From Fomitopsis serialis (Eukaryota > Basidiomycota > Agaricomycetes > Polyporales > Fomitopsidaceae): 64,000 nt of DNA. Made by a program: the position numbers and the translations under genes. Each line of letters opens with the position of its first letter. Position 1 is the first letter of the stretch. Under the pieces are notes generated by a model. The model was given only the letters and a program-made list of their open reading frames with translations. It had not been told where the DNA came from and did no database searches. This document shows, piece after piece, positions 34,601-46,203 of the stretch. The stretch spans positions 1 through 64,000 of the forward strand of contig NW_025954991.1 in the NCBI RefSeq assembly GCF_022376445.1. The letters are read 5' to 3'.

Positions 34601-36364
34601 ATGAGCACAGACTCCCCCGCCGCCTCCGAAATCCAGATCAATGTCAAGGGTGCGCCATCCAGACACCCACTCGGGCGTGGCACTGACCTCGCTTGTGCTG
34701 CAGGTCCCAGCGAGCTCAAGCTCCAGATAGCCATATCGACAGACAAGACGGTGGCTGATCTCAAGCAGGCCATCGCTGACAAGTCGGATGTCTCTGCAGA
34801 CCGTCAAAGGCTCATCTACTCAGGTGCGTATCCGACGCACTAGCTTTGCGACACTTTACTGACGCTTGTGCCAAAGGACGAGTATTGAAGGTACGCTGAG
34901 CCCTGTAACTAGCCTAATCTGCGAGCAACAGCCGACTGGAACCGCCGTTCACAGGATGAGGATGCGCTTTCCACGTATAAGATCCAGTCATCACATACCA
35001 TTCACATGGTGAAGGGTGCCGCGCGCAATGGCGCGACATCTTCACAAGGACCTCCGCCGCAGGCATTGCCCCAGATGCAGGCTGGCCAGAATGTACACGA
35101 CCCCTTGACCCAGCTGAACGGACACATGGGCTATGGCTTGATGGCAGGTCTCAACCCCTTTGCGGAGATGGGGTTGAATCCGAACGATCCCAACATGGTG
35201 AGTTCACCTTCTTTGGTCAGTCCAGGCGGAGTGCTACAAGGTGTAGACTGCTCAAGTTTGGTGACGGGGTGGCATCCTGGGGTGCTTGGCCGAATATGTA
35301 CGCGCGTCACCTCATTTCCAAGATTGAACTGGCAACGCTACATATCCGTCGCTACAAGCGCGATCTTCCTCGCGTCGTGTTGTTGACGATTCTGATAAAT
35401 TTCGATGTACCCGGACCCCTAGATGCAAGGCATGATGAGCAACCCGCAATTCCTGCAACAAATGTCCAGCGTCATGTCCAACCCCGCAGTCCTCGACCAG
35501 ATCATCGCCTCCAACCCCCAGCTCGCCAGCATGGCCCCCCAAGTCCGGCAGGTCTTCCAGAGCGAGCAGTTCCGCCAAATGATGTACGTCCCACATCCCC
35601 CGCTCACCCCTGCACGTTTAACACCCGCCACCACGCAGCTCGAACCCCGAAAGCCTCCGCATGATGCTCCAGATGTCCTCCATGATGCGTGGCGGAGGCC
35701 TCGGCGGCGCTCCCGGTGGCCCAGGTGCCTTCCCCGCACCGGGCCTACCCTCCACCGCGCGCCAGCAGGGCCAAGACACCCAACAGCAGCCCCCCTCCAC
35801 CGGTGCCAGCACAGGCGCCCCCGACCCCGCAGCAGGCCTTGCAGGGCTCTTCCCCTTCCTGCCGCCTGCCCCAGCCGCGGGGGGGAGCAACCCGACCTCG
35901 CCCGGCGGCACCGCACAGGGTGCGGCGGGCGGAGCGGCTCCTGGTGCAGGCATGTTCGATCCTGCGCTGATGCAGCAAATGCTCTCGGCAATGGGCGGTG
36001 GGGCGGGCGCGGGTGGGCTGGGAGGCCTTGGAGGCGCAGGTGGACTTGGAGGCGCAGGTGGACTGGAGGGCGCGGGCGGGGCGGATCCGTTCGGGCTCGG
36101 CGCCTTTGGCGGGCTCGGCGGGTTCGGCGGCGCACCGGCTGCCCCTACTGACACCCGACCGCCTGAGGAGCGGTTCCAAGTCCAGCTACAGGTGAGCCGC
36201 ATTGTCGTTGGTGGATAGCGAGTGGGAGCTGACGAGCATGTGCTTCGCAGCAACTGCAGGACATGGGCTTCACGAACGCGCAGCAGAATGTGCGCGCACT
36301 CCTTGCAACGGGTGGTAACGTCCATTCGGCGATCGAGTATATACTCGGCGGAGGCGGCTTGTGA
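34601..36364 (+). CDS. DSK2: Ubiquilin/DSK2 proteasome shuttle factor, 417 aa
   Basis: Seven exons splice in frame: 34601-34649, 34704-34823, 34877-34890 (14 nt), 34955-35197, 35423-35583, 35639-36191 and 36251-36364 (1,254 nt). The N-terminal ubiquitin-like domain (about 10-85) has [14 protein letters not shown] and [20 protein letters not shown]1-type repeats follow ([32 protein letters not shown]), then a Gly/Ala/Pro-rich linker. The C-terminal UBA domain is [31 protein letters not shown] (residues about 380-412). The protein carries ubiquitylated substrates to the proteasome: Ubl binds the proteasome, UBA binds ubiquitin chains. Length and domain order match fungal DSK2. The 225-nt intron at 35198-35422 is longer than its neighbours. 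Confidence 0.93.
34877..34890 (+). other. DSK2: 14-nt microexon in the DSK2 ubiquitin-like domain
   Basis: GACGAGTATTGAAG sits between CCAAAG and GTACGC. It supplies Gly-Arg-Val-Leu-Lys in the conserved end of the ubiquitin-like fold, between SG and DEDAL; without it the conserved segment is lost and the frame shifts. Confidence 0.85.
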
Positions 36365-36882
36365 GCGTGCCCGGCGCGCGGGATTTGTGGACGGGCTTGA
36401 ACTCTTCGTAGTGTTGTATGGGCTGTATGTCGCGCTGACGAGCTTGTAGGATGTTGATAGAGAAGACAGGAATTAATTGTAGCGCAATCTAACTCGTGCA
36501 GTTATGCGGGATGAGCGGGACGACAACGTCCCGGGGCATCTGGTTCATCATGTATCATTGTCAGATCTTTGCTCAGAGCTCGTTCGTATTCACACAGTAC
36601 ACAAGTGAGCTACCGTATCGAATTATGAAAGACGTACTAGACATGGTGCGCGACCGGTTGAGTGACTGGAAGTGTCATCCTGTGCGTGTGAGGTAGAAAA
36701 AGGGATTTTATGTTGTTTTACAGTACTGAGTACACACTAATACAGCCCAGACTTGGCCCAGACCGTCAATATTATGATAGGAAAGACTGAGCTTCATTCT
36801 ACTCGATACAGAACTTACACTAGCCGATGAGTACAATCTACCAAAGTATCTAACACAGTGGAACAAGTGAACGTACATTCAT
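36365..36882. other. Convergent 3' ends, no gene seen
   Basis: DSK2 (+) and the first tandem F-box gene (-) end toward this AT-rich stretch. It likely holds both 3' untranslated regions. Nothing else is seen. Confidence 0.5.
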
Positions 36883-38643
36883 TCAAACAGGCATGAACCA
36901 CTCCCAATCATCCGCGTTCCGAACGGAGTCGTTGGAACGCACAAAGTCAACCATAACTTCGGTATCTTCCAGCGCGGCGAACATCGCCTGGTTCACGTTC
37001 GAGCAGTCGTCAAAGTGTACCTGCGCCGGACCCACTTTCGCTTCATCTCGAACCTTGAGGGCCTGGCACATGTGTTCCACCCAGGGGCCAGGCTGCCCCG
37101 CATCATGGTCTGACCTCCGGCCTAGGCACGCATCGTATATATAGATGTTGGTGAGGTTCGGCAGGTAAAGCCTTTCGGACAGGGCTTCTTCCTCTCCTCC
37201 TCCCTCATCCTCGTTTGCGCCTTCAAGCTCGGGAGACAATGTTCGTTCGGCGAGCAGCATCTCCGGGAGACCCGCGATGGCGTACGCACCGGTAACGCTG
37301 AGGTACACGAGACTGTCCATCTGCTCCGCCATGTCGAGCCAGGCTTCAGAAGGAACATCCTCGCCCTCGACGTCGAGCGTGCTGACATCCTTGAGCGAAA
37401 TGCGCTTGCATATCTCGGTCAGGGCCTCCGCGTGGTCATAGCAGTCTTTCAGCACGACATCGAAAGAGCGCGTGCTCCATTCCAAACAGTCAGCGGCTGG
37501 TCCGACGAAGCCGCTGACCTCCAAGGCTCCCGGATCCTCGTCCTTCCCAAAGCCTTTGACGTACAATGCACGTGGAGCATCGAGCCCGGAGATCTTGCTA
37601 GCTATCGCAGGCACCAAGGTGTCGACCGAGTCGAATGTGTACACTGCCGAAAGCCCCAGGGACGATAGAGCAGGAAGGTCGAGGTGAAGTAAGAGCACCG
37701 TACACTCGGATGCCGTCGTGTGAAGATTGAGGGTATGCAGGTGCGGAAGCCGTACATCCGTTAGATTGAGCCATTCGAAAGGCGGTGGCTCCAGGACGTG
37801 TCGTTCCAAGGCAACAGTTTCCAGGGATGGGAGCATGCTGAGTACGTCCAAGAAGGCCGACACGTTAGGCCAAGGAAGGTGTGGAATGATGGTGCGGAAG
37901 CTGAGATGCTTCAGCGTACTGGCACAAGGCCCGTACAGATTAATGCCATGGAAGGCCCCGCGCACCTCTAGACGCTCCAGACGGGGCGATTTTTCATGGT
38001 GGAGCAACGCCGGGAAGTAGATGTAATCATTGTCGAACTGGCCCTCCTCGATCCGCGACTGAACCGGTGACCCGCCGATGACCAATATCTGCAGCAGGGG
38101 TGCCGCACCAGCCATCAGCTTGACTGCCTCATGTCGAAGAGGACGCAAGCTAGCAAAGAAAAGGTCGCGGATGCGGGACAGTTGACGGAGCACCAGTTCG
38201 AACGACTCCCCGCGCTCTTCCCGCAGGTCCTCCTGGTCAAGGTTGGCGGTGATCTGTAGCGGCAACTTTGCTGAACGATGAAGTAGCTCGGCCATCCACT
38301 CAGGGTGCGGGGAGACTGTGAGGCGCGTCCAGAGGGATGGGGAGTGGAGCGCAACCGCACGCCATCGCCGACATACGTGCGATACGACAGCCCAGCATAA
38401 GGGACCACAGTCAGTGTCCTTTATGCATCTGTGTCCATTCTTGAAAGACGTGACTTCCGCATCGGCATATCCTGGGTGCCTGAGGAAGATTTCGTGAAGT
38501 ATTTCTGGAGGAACTCTGGAAACAGAGGGTGTGCGAGCTGAGGCAAGCGACGTCCCTGCGGCGAGTGAGACCATGGTAGACTTGGCTAAATTACTGGTTT
38601 CTGCGGCAGCGTCTGTGAGCACTTCGGATGAGGTGCGGCCCAC
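36883..38643 (-). CDS. F-box protein, tandem array I copy 1, intact
   Basis: One open frame without lesions. The in-frame ATG is at 38574; the frame stays open upstream to 38643 and beyond, and the residues there (TSEPVGRTSSEV) resemble the equivalent part of copy 2 (CTEPVGG), so a short upstream exon ending in an AG near 38675 is likely. The F-box-like segment is VPPEILHEIFLRHPGYAD followed by VSHVCRRWRAVALHSPSLW. The rest is made of irregular leucine-rich units of 25-30 residues, as in fungal F-box/LRR proteins that recruit substrates to SCF complexes. An acidic loop near residue 480 (EDEGGGEEEALSE) is peculiar to this copy. It is the only undamaged member of the three. Confidence 0.8.
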   Translation of the reverse strand: MGRTSSEVLTDAAAETSNLAKSTMVSLAAGTSLASARTPSVSRVPPEILHEIFLRHPGYADAEVTSFKNGHRCIKDTDCGPLCWAVVSHVCRRWRAVALHSPSLWTRLTVSPHPEWMAELLHRSAKLPLQITANLDQEDLREERGESFELVLRQLSRIRDLFFASLRPLRHEAVKLMAGAAPLLQILVIGGSPVQSRIEEGQFDNDYIYFPALLHHEKSPRLERLEVRGAFHGINLYGPCASTLKHLSFRTIIPHLPWPNVSAFLDVLSMLPSLETVALERHVLEPPPFEWLNLTDVRLPHLHTLNLHTTASECTVLLLHLDLPALSSLGLSAVYTFDSVDTLVPAIASKISGLDAPRALYVKGFGKDEDPGALEVSGFVGPAADCLEWSTRSFDVVLKDCYDHAEALTEICKRISLKDVSTLDVEGEDVPSEAWLDMAEQMDSLVYLSVTGAYAIAGLPEMLLAERTLSPELEGANEDEGGGEEEALSERLYLPNLTNIYIYDACLGRRSDHDAGQPGPWVEHMCQALKVRDEAKVGPAQVHFDDCSNVNQAMFAALEDTEVMVDFVRSNDSVRNADDWEWFMPV

Positions 38644-38759
38644 AGGCTCGCTTGTGGGTACGTCTGGGCCCTGTGTGCTAATTAGTCAACTATGTATATG
38701 TAGCGTATAATGAGAGTTCTCACATCGACTCCCGCATTTCCTGACTATACACACAAGGG

Positions 38760-39216
38760 TCCAGTGATGGGAGAGGGAGAATGGGGGTACAGTCAAGTAT
38801 GCGGTACGGGTGAGATGTGACAGAATGCAATGCGGAGGAGAGGAGAAGAGAGGAGCTGAGAGGGGCGTTCTCGATCACTGCAGAAACGCCATCACGTGAC
38901 AAACGCGTCGCAATCATATTCGTTGTCCGTACTATATCCCGTCATATTATCTCACATACATGTATACATAAGGACGCGCCGTTCGTCTTCACAACTACTA
39001 GAAATTCGGTGGTAGAAGATATCAGAAAGAAAAAAAAACTGAAGAGGCGAGACATTGAGGAGCAACATCACATATTCCAGAACAAGGGAGTGGAACCCTG
39101 GTATCGTGACATTGACGGCGGCTCCGAATCCATATCATCGAACAGACTCGAGAAACCATCCCACGGCCAAGTCGACTTCCGACGATCTTCCTGCAAGCCA
39201 TCGTGCGACACCAGAC
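38760..39216. other. Promoter region of array I copy 1
   Basis: A stretch around 38885-38915 containing ACGCCATCACGTG and AACGCGTC recurs near 41605-41635 and belongs to the duplicated unit. A poly(A) run near 39032 may mark the 3' side of copy 2. No gene is seen. Confidence 0.5.
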
Positions 39217-40849
39217 CTACAACATTGCGGAAGGCATTGACCATTCCCTGGTGCAAGTTGATCCCCGTACGATCCGCAGCTCGTCCAGCTTCCTGCCATG
39301 CCGCGCGCGAATAGCAAGGCTCGCCCTGAAGTCTGCTGCGAAGCCGCTCAGTGTGCCGACGCGCAGTGTTTCCTTGTCGCCGAAATGTACGCGGGTGAGC
39401 TCGAGACTGCGTAGACTCGGCAGATGCTCTTGGGGCTCCAAGGACTGTCGAACGGTATCGAGCGTATGACGTCTGCGAGCGAGGGCAAGGGGGAGTTTTT
39501 CGGCCGCCTCCGAACCACTGACGCTGAGCCGGGTAACGTCGTCCATGCCCTCGAAGATTGCCGACCAGCTCGACTCCGACATGCATGCACCATCAACCAC
39601 AAGGTGTCGGGCGCCACGCAGAGGTTGCAGGAGTGTCAGGCTCGAAATAATGCGGTCAGAGTCATTGGCAAGGCAATAACGCATCGAAACGTCGAGGCTG
39701 AACCGTAGCCCGTCCGACGGAAAGAGCATGTCCTTCGGACCCGTCGCAACGCGGACGTATGTGGGGTATCTGCTGACGTTCAACGTAGCAAGTTCTGCGA
39801 TGTTCGGGATGTTCTGTGCGATAGCATCGACGAGCAAAGGACCGTAGATGACGGTGACAGTGCTTGATACGTTGAGCTCGGCCAAACCGGGAAGCGCCAT
39901 CTCCCTGAGCAGCGTGAGGCATTCCCAAGCTTCCGTAGCCATGCGCATCGACTTGAGATGGGGCAGCTGGATCGTGCGCGAGGGTGGCAGAGGTGCATTC
40001 AATATCGGAGCTACCAAGTGACGCTGGTACGTGATGGTTTCGAGCGACGGCATCTCTCGAACGGCATCCAGGAATGTGCGAGCGTACGACCTGTTGACGG
40101 ATTGCGAGAGATCGACGAATAGGTGTTTCAGGGACTGGGAGCACGGGCCTAGAAGGTGCAGACCAACGTCGCTGATGCTGAGCTTCGTGAGGCGCGGAGT
40201 GCGCTCGCGGCAAAGAAGGGCAGAGAGGTATGCGCAGTCGTCGTCCGACTGGGAAGAGCTACGGGCCCGTGAAATTGAGATCTTCTCAAGCAGCGGCGCG
40301 AGCCGTTCATTAGCTCGAGAATGTGCTCGTTGTGCTGCTGGTTGGGGAGCAAACGCAGGGTACGGATACGAGGTAGCTGGGAAGCACCGACTCGCAGGAC
40401 TTCGAGTCGCGGAGATCCAGGTCGACGTGGAGCGGGACCGCACCGGATCGTTGCAGAATCTCGGCAGTCCATTCGACGGTTGAAGTGGCTGGGATATGGG
40501 TCCAGAGGCGAGGGCACTGCAGGGCGGCTGCACGCCACTGCCTGCAGACGTGGGACACGGTAAGCCAGCAGAAAGACCCACAAGGGCGTCCATCGTCTTT
40601 GCAGCTGTGGTAGGGGAAGAAATGGTCCCGAGCTAGGCAACCAGGATGGTTGACGAAGACTTCCTGAAGTAATTCTATCGGAAACGACGAGATGTCGAGG
40701 GATCCGGGCTGGCCGGAAGGTAAGCCTCCGACTGGTTCAGTGCATTGTGACGCTCCTCTGGCATCTTCGTCGTGGTATCCGAGCGCTGCGATGTGGGCTC
40801 TGAGTGCTGCTGCGAGCGTGTCATCGACGATTGTATCGAAGAAGGACAT
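39217..40849 (-). pseudogene. F-box protein, tandem array I copy 2, two frameshifts
   Basis: ATG at 40849 opens MSFFDTIVDD. The F-box segment FPIELLQEVFVNHPG, VSHVCRQWRAAALQCPRLW and the first repeat are intact. Alignment with copy 3 shows two frame changes: at about 40390, where DSKSCESV should continue into QLPRIRTLRL in the next frame, and at about 40318, where NEHILELMNG should continue into LAPLLEKISIS in the third frame. From there to 39217 the frame is open and conserved. No intron fits. As written the gene would stop after about 179 residues, keeping the F-box and losing the substrate part. Confidence 0.7.
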
Positions 40850-41914
40850 TGTTCCTTTGTCGACTACCCACGTTCACCATATCAGCCACGACGAGACGTT
40901 GGACGAGGGAGTCAACGCGGATGGGCTCACCTCAAGCGTGTGTGTGATAGTGGAAGATGTTGGTGCAGTACGGTGGCAGGCACAGATAGACTGTGAGGAT
41001 GAGACGCGAAGACAGGGAACGTCGGCCAGCCTTTGTACTACGCGCGAGGGGACATGAAGCATGCCCACGTGCTCGCGTTTAATGTGCCACTGCCACTGCC
41101 AGTGGCACTGGCACCGAGCGGATATGTCCGCCATGTGGAATCCGCGACCTTCCGCAAAGCCTACGTCCTCACTTTCCAGTGGCTCTGACGCGGTCGATCG
41201 TGAGAGGAGAAGGCGGTGGTGCCACATATGTGTGTGGCATAGTATTGGCAGGCCAACGCGCATAGAGCTCTTGTGACCGTCGTGGCCTCATTTGGAGCGA
41301 CACCAATAGTAAGACCGTAGGGTACGTACTCCAATTCAATGAAACTGAGCAGGGATCCGTTCAAGGGCCGGGCTAGACCACGGTGCAGCTTTCTGTGGAC
41401 GTCCCATATGTGTTAGTGACCTACAGGTTCGCTCGTACGCATGGGTGCAGTCTCACCTGCTTCATAGAACACCAAAATTAGTGATCGAGCCCCATGAGAG
41501 TTTCACTTTGAAGTTTGAGCTTGAGATATCCGGATGTGTGTGCAAAGTGACTCTGACGGTGCACGAGAGGAGCTCGAGAGTCGAGGAGTCGCGCCTGGCC
41601 CTGAGAAAAACGCCATCACGTGGCAAACGCGTCCCAATTCCACTCAGGCTATGTTTAGAATTCGCTAGCCCTTCTCCGTCGCAGACCAAAAAGCGGCAAG
41701 CGTCCTTGTTTGCTTGCTAGGGTTTATGAACTCTGAGTTCCTCATCATTGATGCGCAGTGCGCAGAGAAAAAGTTGTCTCTTGTTCTTGTCCCCTGATTT
41801 AACGCGGTTATTAATTCATGTATACTGTACCGACGGACCTTAATATTGATGCAGAGAGCAGACAGATACGTAGGCAATTACTACGTGCACAAGAGACAGC
41901 TGTAGGTTACGAAA
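40850..41914. other. Region between array I copies 2 and 3
   Basis: About 1 kb without a supported gene. It holds the promoter of copy 2 with a near-palindrome at 41084-41114, and a CACGTG-containing stretch near 41066 that resembles one near 43850 upstream of copy 3. The element near 41605-41635 matches one near 38885-38915. Confidence 0.5.
41084..41114. repeat. 31-bp near-perfect inverted repeat
   Basis: The outer arms GTGCCA and TGGCAC and the inner arms CCACTG and CAGTGG are complementary, with only the short spacers unpaired. It lies about 235 bases upstream of the ATG of F-box copy 2, beside a CACGTG motif. It could be an operator-like site for a dimeric factor or simply a hairpin-forming repeat. 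Confidence 0.65.
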
Positions 41915-43560
41915 TCATAAGCCATAGAAGAAGGGAATAACGGAAGTCTCAATGGTGAGACGTCTTTCAAATCCGATATATGAGTCTCGACTGACCCGCC
42001 GCACGATATGACGACACAACACTGCGAAGCGCATCGACCTTCCCTCGTGCAGGTTGACGCAGCGCCTGATTCGCAATTCGTCGAGCTTTTGGCCATGCCG
42101 CGCGCGAATGGCAGACTCGCCCTGAGATTCGCCGCGAAGGCACTCAATGTACTGGAGCGCAGGGTCTCCACGTCGCCGAAGCATACACCTTTAGCTCGAG
42201 GCAGAGCAGGTTCGGCAGATAGTGCTGCCATCGGGGTTCCAGATACTCTCGATAGGTATCGACAGTATGTCGCCTGCAAGCTAGATAGATAGGGATTCCT
42301 CCGCGACGAACGGGCCAGTGACGCCGAGTCGGACGATTTGGTCCATGCCCCCTAAGATGGCGGACCAGCAGGACCTCGACACCTCCGAACCCTCGACGTA
42401 GAGGCTTCGGACTGCTTGTAGAGGCCGAAGGAAGGATATGTTCGAAATGACGTCGTCGGCGTCATGGCAATGACACATCGAGATATCGAGGTTCAATGGT
42501 TGCATGCCCGTCTTCGACTCAAGATATTGACAGTCGTTCGAGGGCCACTCCCAACGCGCACGAACTGGGGGTATCTGCTGATATACAGCGTAGAGAGGTA
42601 TCCGATAGTGCAAATCTTCTCGGCAAGCGTGAGGGCGAGCTCCGTCCCGTGGCGACAGGTGTTGGCACTCAACACAGCGAGATGGGTCAAACGGGGTAGC
42701 GCCATCTCGTTGAGCAGCATGATGCACTCTAAGGCGTCGGTCGTGAGGTTGATCGATTTGAGGCGAGGCAGCTCGACAGCACGCAAGTGCGAGTGGGGCG
42801 GTAGGATGTGCTGCCTCTGAGACAATAGGCATCGTTTGAACGTGATCGTCTCGAGCGAGGGCATTGCGCGTAACGCGTCCAGAAAAACGGGGGCATACGG
42901 TCTGATGACGGAGTCGGCAGTGAGTTGAATGAAAATGTGTTTCAATGTCGCAGAGCAGGATCCTTGGATGTGCATTCCGACCTCGTAGATGTTGAGGCTC
43001 ACAAGGCGCGGAGCGCGCTCACGACGAATGAGGGCGGCGAAGGGCGCAGATTCGTCGTCCTCTGGCCGCGCAAGATCGATGGTCCACGGCAGGCTGATCG
43101 ACAAGTTTTTGAGCATCGGCGCAGTCCCGCTGAGCAGCTGAATGATGCGTGCACTCAGAGGTTTGGAGGCGGACAGCCGCAGCGTGCGGATACGAGGTAA
43201 TTGTGTGAGTATCAACTCGCAGGACTTCCCCCTATCACCACGCCCTAGAGGAAAGGATATGTCCAGCGCGACTTCGAGTGGAACAACACCAGATCGCCGC
43301 AGCAGCTCGGCAGTCCAGTCCACGTTCAAGGTCGCTGAGATGCGGCGCCACAGTCGGGGGCATTGAAGAGCGGCGGCGCGCCACCGTCTGCAGACATGGG
43401 ACACGACGATCCAGCGGTACGGCCAGCACGCCATGCCGTAGGCGCATCGATGATACTGGGATAGAGGGATGTCGCTGTGCGTCTGGAGACCCGGATGGTT
43501 GACGAAGACCTCCTGGAGCAGTTCCACCGGAGCGACGAGATAGTGACAGGCTCTGACGCG
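41915..43560 (-). pseudogene. F-box protein, tandem array I copy 3, several lesions
   Basis: The F-box part (VELLQEVFVNHPG, VSHVCRRWRAAALQCPRLW) and about 300 residues of leucine-rich sequence are open from 43527 to 42493. By comparison with copy 2 the frame changes at the 5' end (near 43535), near 42510, again near 42280, and in the last 150 codons, where homologous segments such as FAARH-type ARHGQKLDELRI lie in different frames. The lesions are too many for a functional protein of family length. It is the oldest broken member of the array. Confidence 0.7.
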
Positions 43561-43576
43561 CCCCCGCTGCGTTCAT

Positions 43577-44040
43577 CGGTCCATATTGTATCTGCCGCCA
43601 GTAAGCTGGTGCTCGATTGGGCCGCTCGCCACTAGAGGTGAGCTCTCGATACTGGTTTGGCGATCTGACATGGCTGCTCTATGGACAATCTGCGATCAGC
43701 CACTCGGAGGACATTCAACTGGGGTAGGCTTACGTACAGAGTATTCGCGGTGGTGAGGGTACAAGAGCAGCTAAATTGTGTGGATGAGACGAAGGAAAGT
43801 AGGAAGACTGGACAAAGCCAAGCAGCCTTTGTACCACAAACGAGACGCGCTCACGTGCTCGCGTGCCACTGGGACCATTGAGTGTCAGAATGGAAAGTCA
43901 ACGCAACTCACCGTTTGCACTGTCATTTTATCAATGCTGGAAGAGATATCAAGCGTGAATATAGTGTAGTGGGTCTATGTCTATGTACAACAATGCTGGG
44001 CACGCTAAAGCCGCACCGTGCACAAGCGAAAACCGTTAGC
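43577..44040. other. Region between copy 3 and DUS1
   Basis: It holds the promoter of the broken F-box copy 3 and the 3' flank of DUS1. A CACGTG motif near 43850 matches the one before copy 2. No gene is supported. Confidence 0.5.
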
Positions 44041-45763
44041 CTACGGCAGCCACTTCTTGCTGGAACGTTCCGCAGGCAGCTCGTCGTTAAGTTTCGCCCT
44101 TTTGTTTGATCCCGAACCCAGAGGACCGTCGTTCCCTGGAGGAGAGCGCTTGCCTACAGTTGCCTCGGCGGTGCGAATATGGGCCTTCACGTTCGACGGA
44201 ATTGGAGGAGGCCGGATGTAAGGTTGTGCAAGCCAGTGTGGCAATATTGGCAGGCCGGTGACCGAATCAACCGTAACAAGCGCCTCCAATGGCTGCCCCT
44301 CAACCATTTTCTCATCTCTCTGAGTACACTATTAGAGCGTGCAAGCCAGCCATGATGCAGAAGTGAATGACGAACCTGCATCCGCTCATCTAGTTCCTCG
44401 ACGATCTCCTCGTACTTCTCCCACGTCGCTAAGTCGGGCTTTACGTGGCGCACACGGTGCAGACGTTCTCGCAGATCTGTTTCGTGTGCGAGCGCGGGCC
44501 GGAGGAGCTTGAAAAGATGCCCCTTGACGGATTGCAGAGGCGTCGGCGTTCGCTGCGTTTTGACAATCTCGAGGTATTCGAGGGCGAGGGATGTTGAACG
44601 GGGATGAGCGCCGGTCAAGTATGCCGACAGCGGTAGGCCAGATGCCGAAGATGAGCTTGAAGTAGACGTCGCGGATGATGTGGAAGCCGTTGAGCACGCT
44701 TCAGTCAAGGGACGTTGAGGGGCTGGTGAGAAGAGAGCAGGGTTGTAGAGATTTCCTTCAGCAGACATTACTGCGTCGGCCCCTGTGGCCGCGAGTAGTC
44801 GGTCGACATCACTGTAAAAAAGCACGTTCCCGTTGGCGAAGACCGGTACAGAAACGGCCTCTTTCACAGCACGGATTTTGTCCCAGTCTGCTAAACCCTG
44901 TGAAGTAATGAGGCTTCCGTGCGGTCTTATGAGAGGGCAAAGTAAGCACGCACACTGCTGTGACCACGTTGCTCACGGGTTCGCCCGTGACAAGTCAAAT
45001 TTGTGCGCCAGCACGCTCAAGCATCTTGGCATATTCAACCGTTTTCTCAACAGAAGGGAAGACCCTGAACTTCGCTGTCACAGGGACGGACAGGTTGTGA
45101 TGAAGAGTATTGACTAGGGAAGATCAGTGACGACAGTACGCCATGTGGTGCAGCGAAAGCACTCACTGAGCGAGTAAATCAAGTCCCAGTCATCTTGTAG
45201 ATACGACCCATAATGGCCTCTGCGTGCGATGTCCTGCGGGCAGCCGAGATTGATGTCTACGGCATCGCAGTAGGGTTCAAGCAATTTCGCGGACGTCAGC
45301 AGCTGATCCGGGTCGTTTGTGCAGAATTGAACGATAAGTGGTCTATCTTCCGGCCCGCCTTCCTCTCCAGTGATTGTGTTGAAGAAGCTCTCCCGTTTGA
45401 GTTGGTGTCGTGGATCGGCATACATCTGGGCGCTGTATGAGAGACAGGGAGCGTAGGCTAGATGTGACGAACCTTGGCATTTATCATAGGCGTATAGACC
45501 AGCTACCATGGAACATTTGCCAATGAGAGGGCACGCTAAATGCGCCACTGGGATCTGCTCACCTGTGCACCGTATCTTCGAGACAGCCTTCTCCATGCCT
45601 AGTAGCATTGCCATGAACAACGTCTTCACAGCGGGGCTCAGGGACGTACCAGCTCACTCTGGTCGACCATGGGTGCAACCACATATTTCGGGCTACCTAG
45701 AACCTCGCGATAGAATTCGTAGCCCCCCAGTTTCTTTCGGTCTGACTCTGTCGAAACAGTCAT
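44041..45763 (-). CDS. DUS1: tRNA-dihydrouridine synthase, Dus1 type, with one missing base
   Basis: Seven exons on the - strand: 45763-45650, 45598-45563, 45502-45473, 45425-45167, 45113-44954, 44897-44376 and 44319-44041; about 466 aa once the lesion is allowed for. The enzyme reduces uridines 16/17 of tRNA with FMN and NADPH. Visible motifs are [50 protein letters not shown] (catalytic loop), [24 protein letters not shown] and [12 protein letters not shown], in family order. One T appears to be missing near 45000, between GAQI and TCHGR, exactly at the conserved phosphate-binding segment; otherwise all phases agree. The C-terminal tail is basic and Pro-rich. It is divergent from the Raptor gene, with 440 bp between the starts. 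Confidence 0.88.
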
Positions 45764-45832
45764 TCTGATAAATCCGAGGACGCCCTGCAGGACTCGTCGT
45801 GGTGTGTGGAGAGAAATTGTGGCGGAAGTAGC

Positions 45833-46090
45833 TCAGGAGAGCAGTGTCAAGCCGGTCCAGTCGTTGTCAAGTTCAGTGGTGGATGCGAGATGGAGGAAGA
45901 GTGCAAGCAAGGCTCGGAGCTCGGTTGGCGGCAGAGTGGTAGGATCAAGATCTCGGGCGGCAAGGCAATTTAGAGCCTCCTCCGTCAAGCACGGGGCACA
46001 GAGCGTGTTCCCACGCTTAGAGTGGGTTGTAATGGACAGTGACCTACCTATAGTGACGGGCGACTGATGAACGCATTCCTTATTACGCAT
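45833..46090 (-). other. Small open frame between DUS1 and the Raptor gene, 85 codons
   Basis: The frame starts with ATG at 46090 and lies in the divergent promoter region. Its second half (EEALNCLAARDLDPTTLPP and a Leu-rich helix) looks protein-like, but there is no known domain and the opposite strand is open too. It could be a small gene, part of the DUS1 leader, or chance. I rate it doubtful. Confidence 0.25.
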
Positions 46091-46203
46091 TTGCCAGTGT
46101 CTGCCCCAACCATGGCACAGCGGTGAACGTTCAGAGCTCGGCTTACACTCTTACCGCGTGCAGCGACTTGCAGGCCAGCCAGGAGGTGGGACACCGACGA
46201 GCC

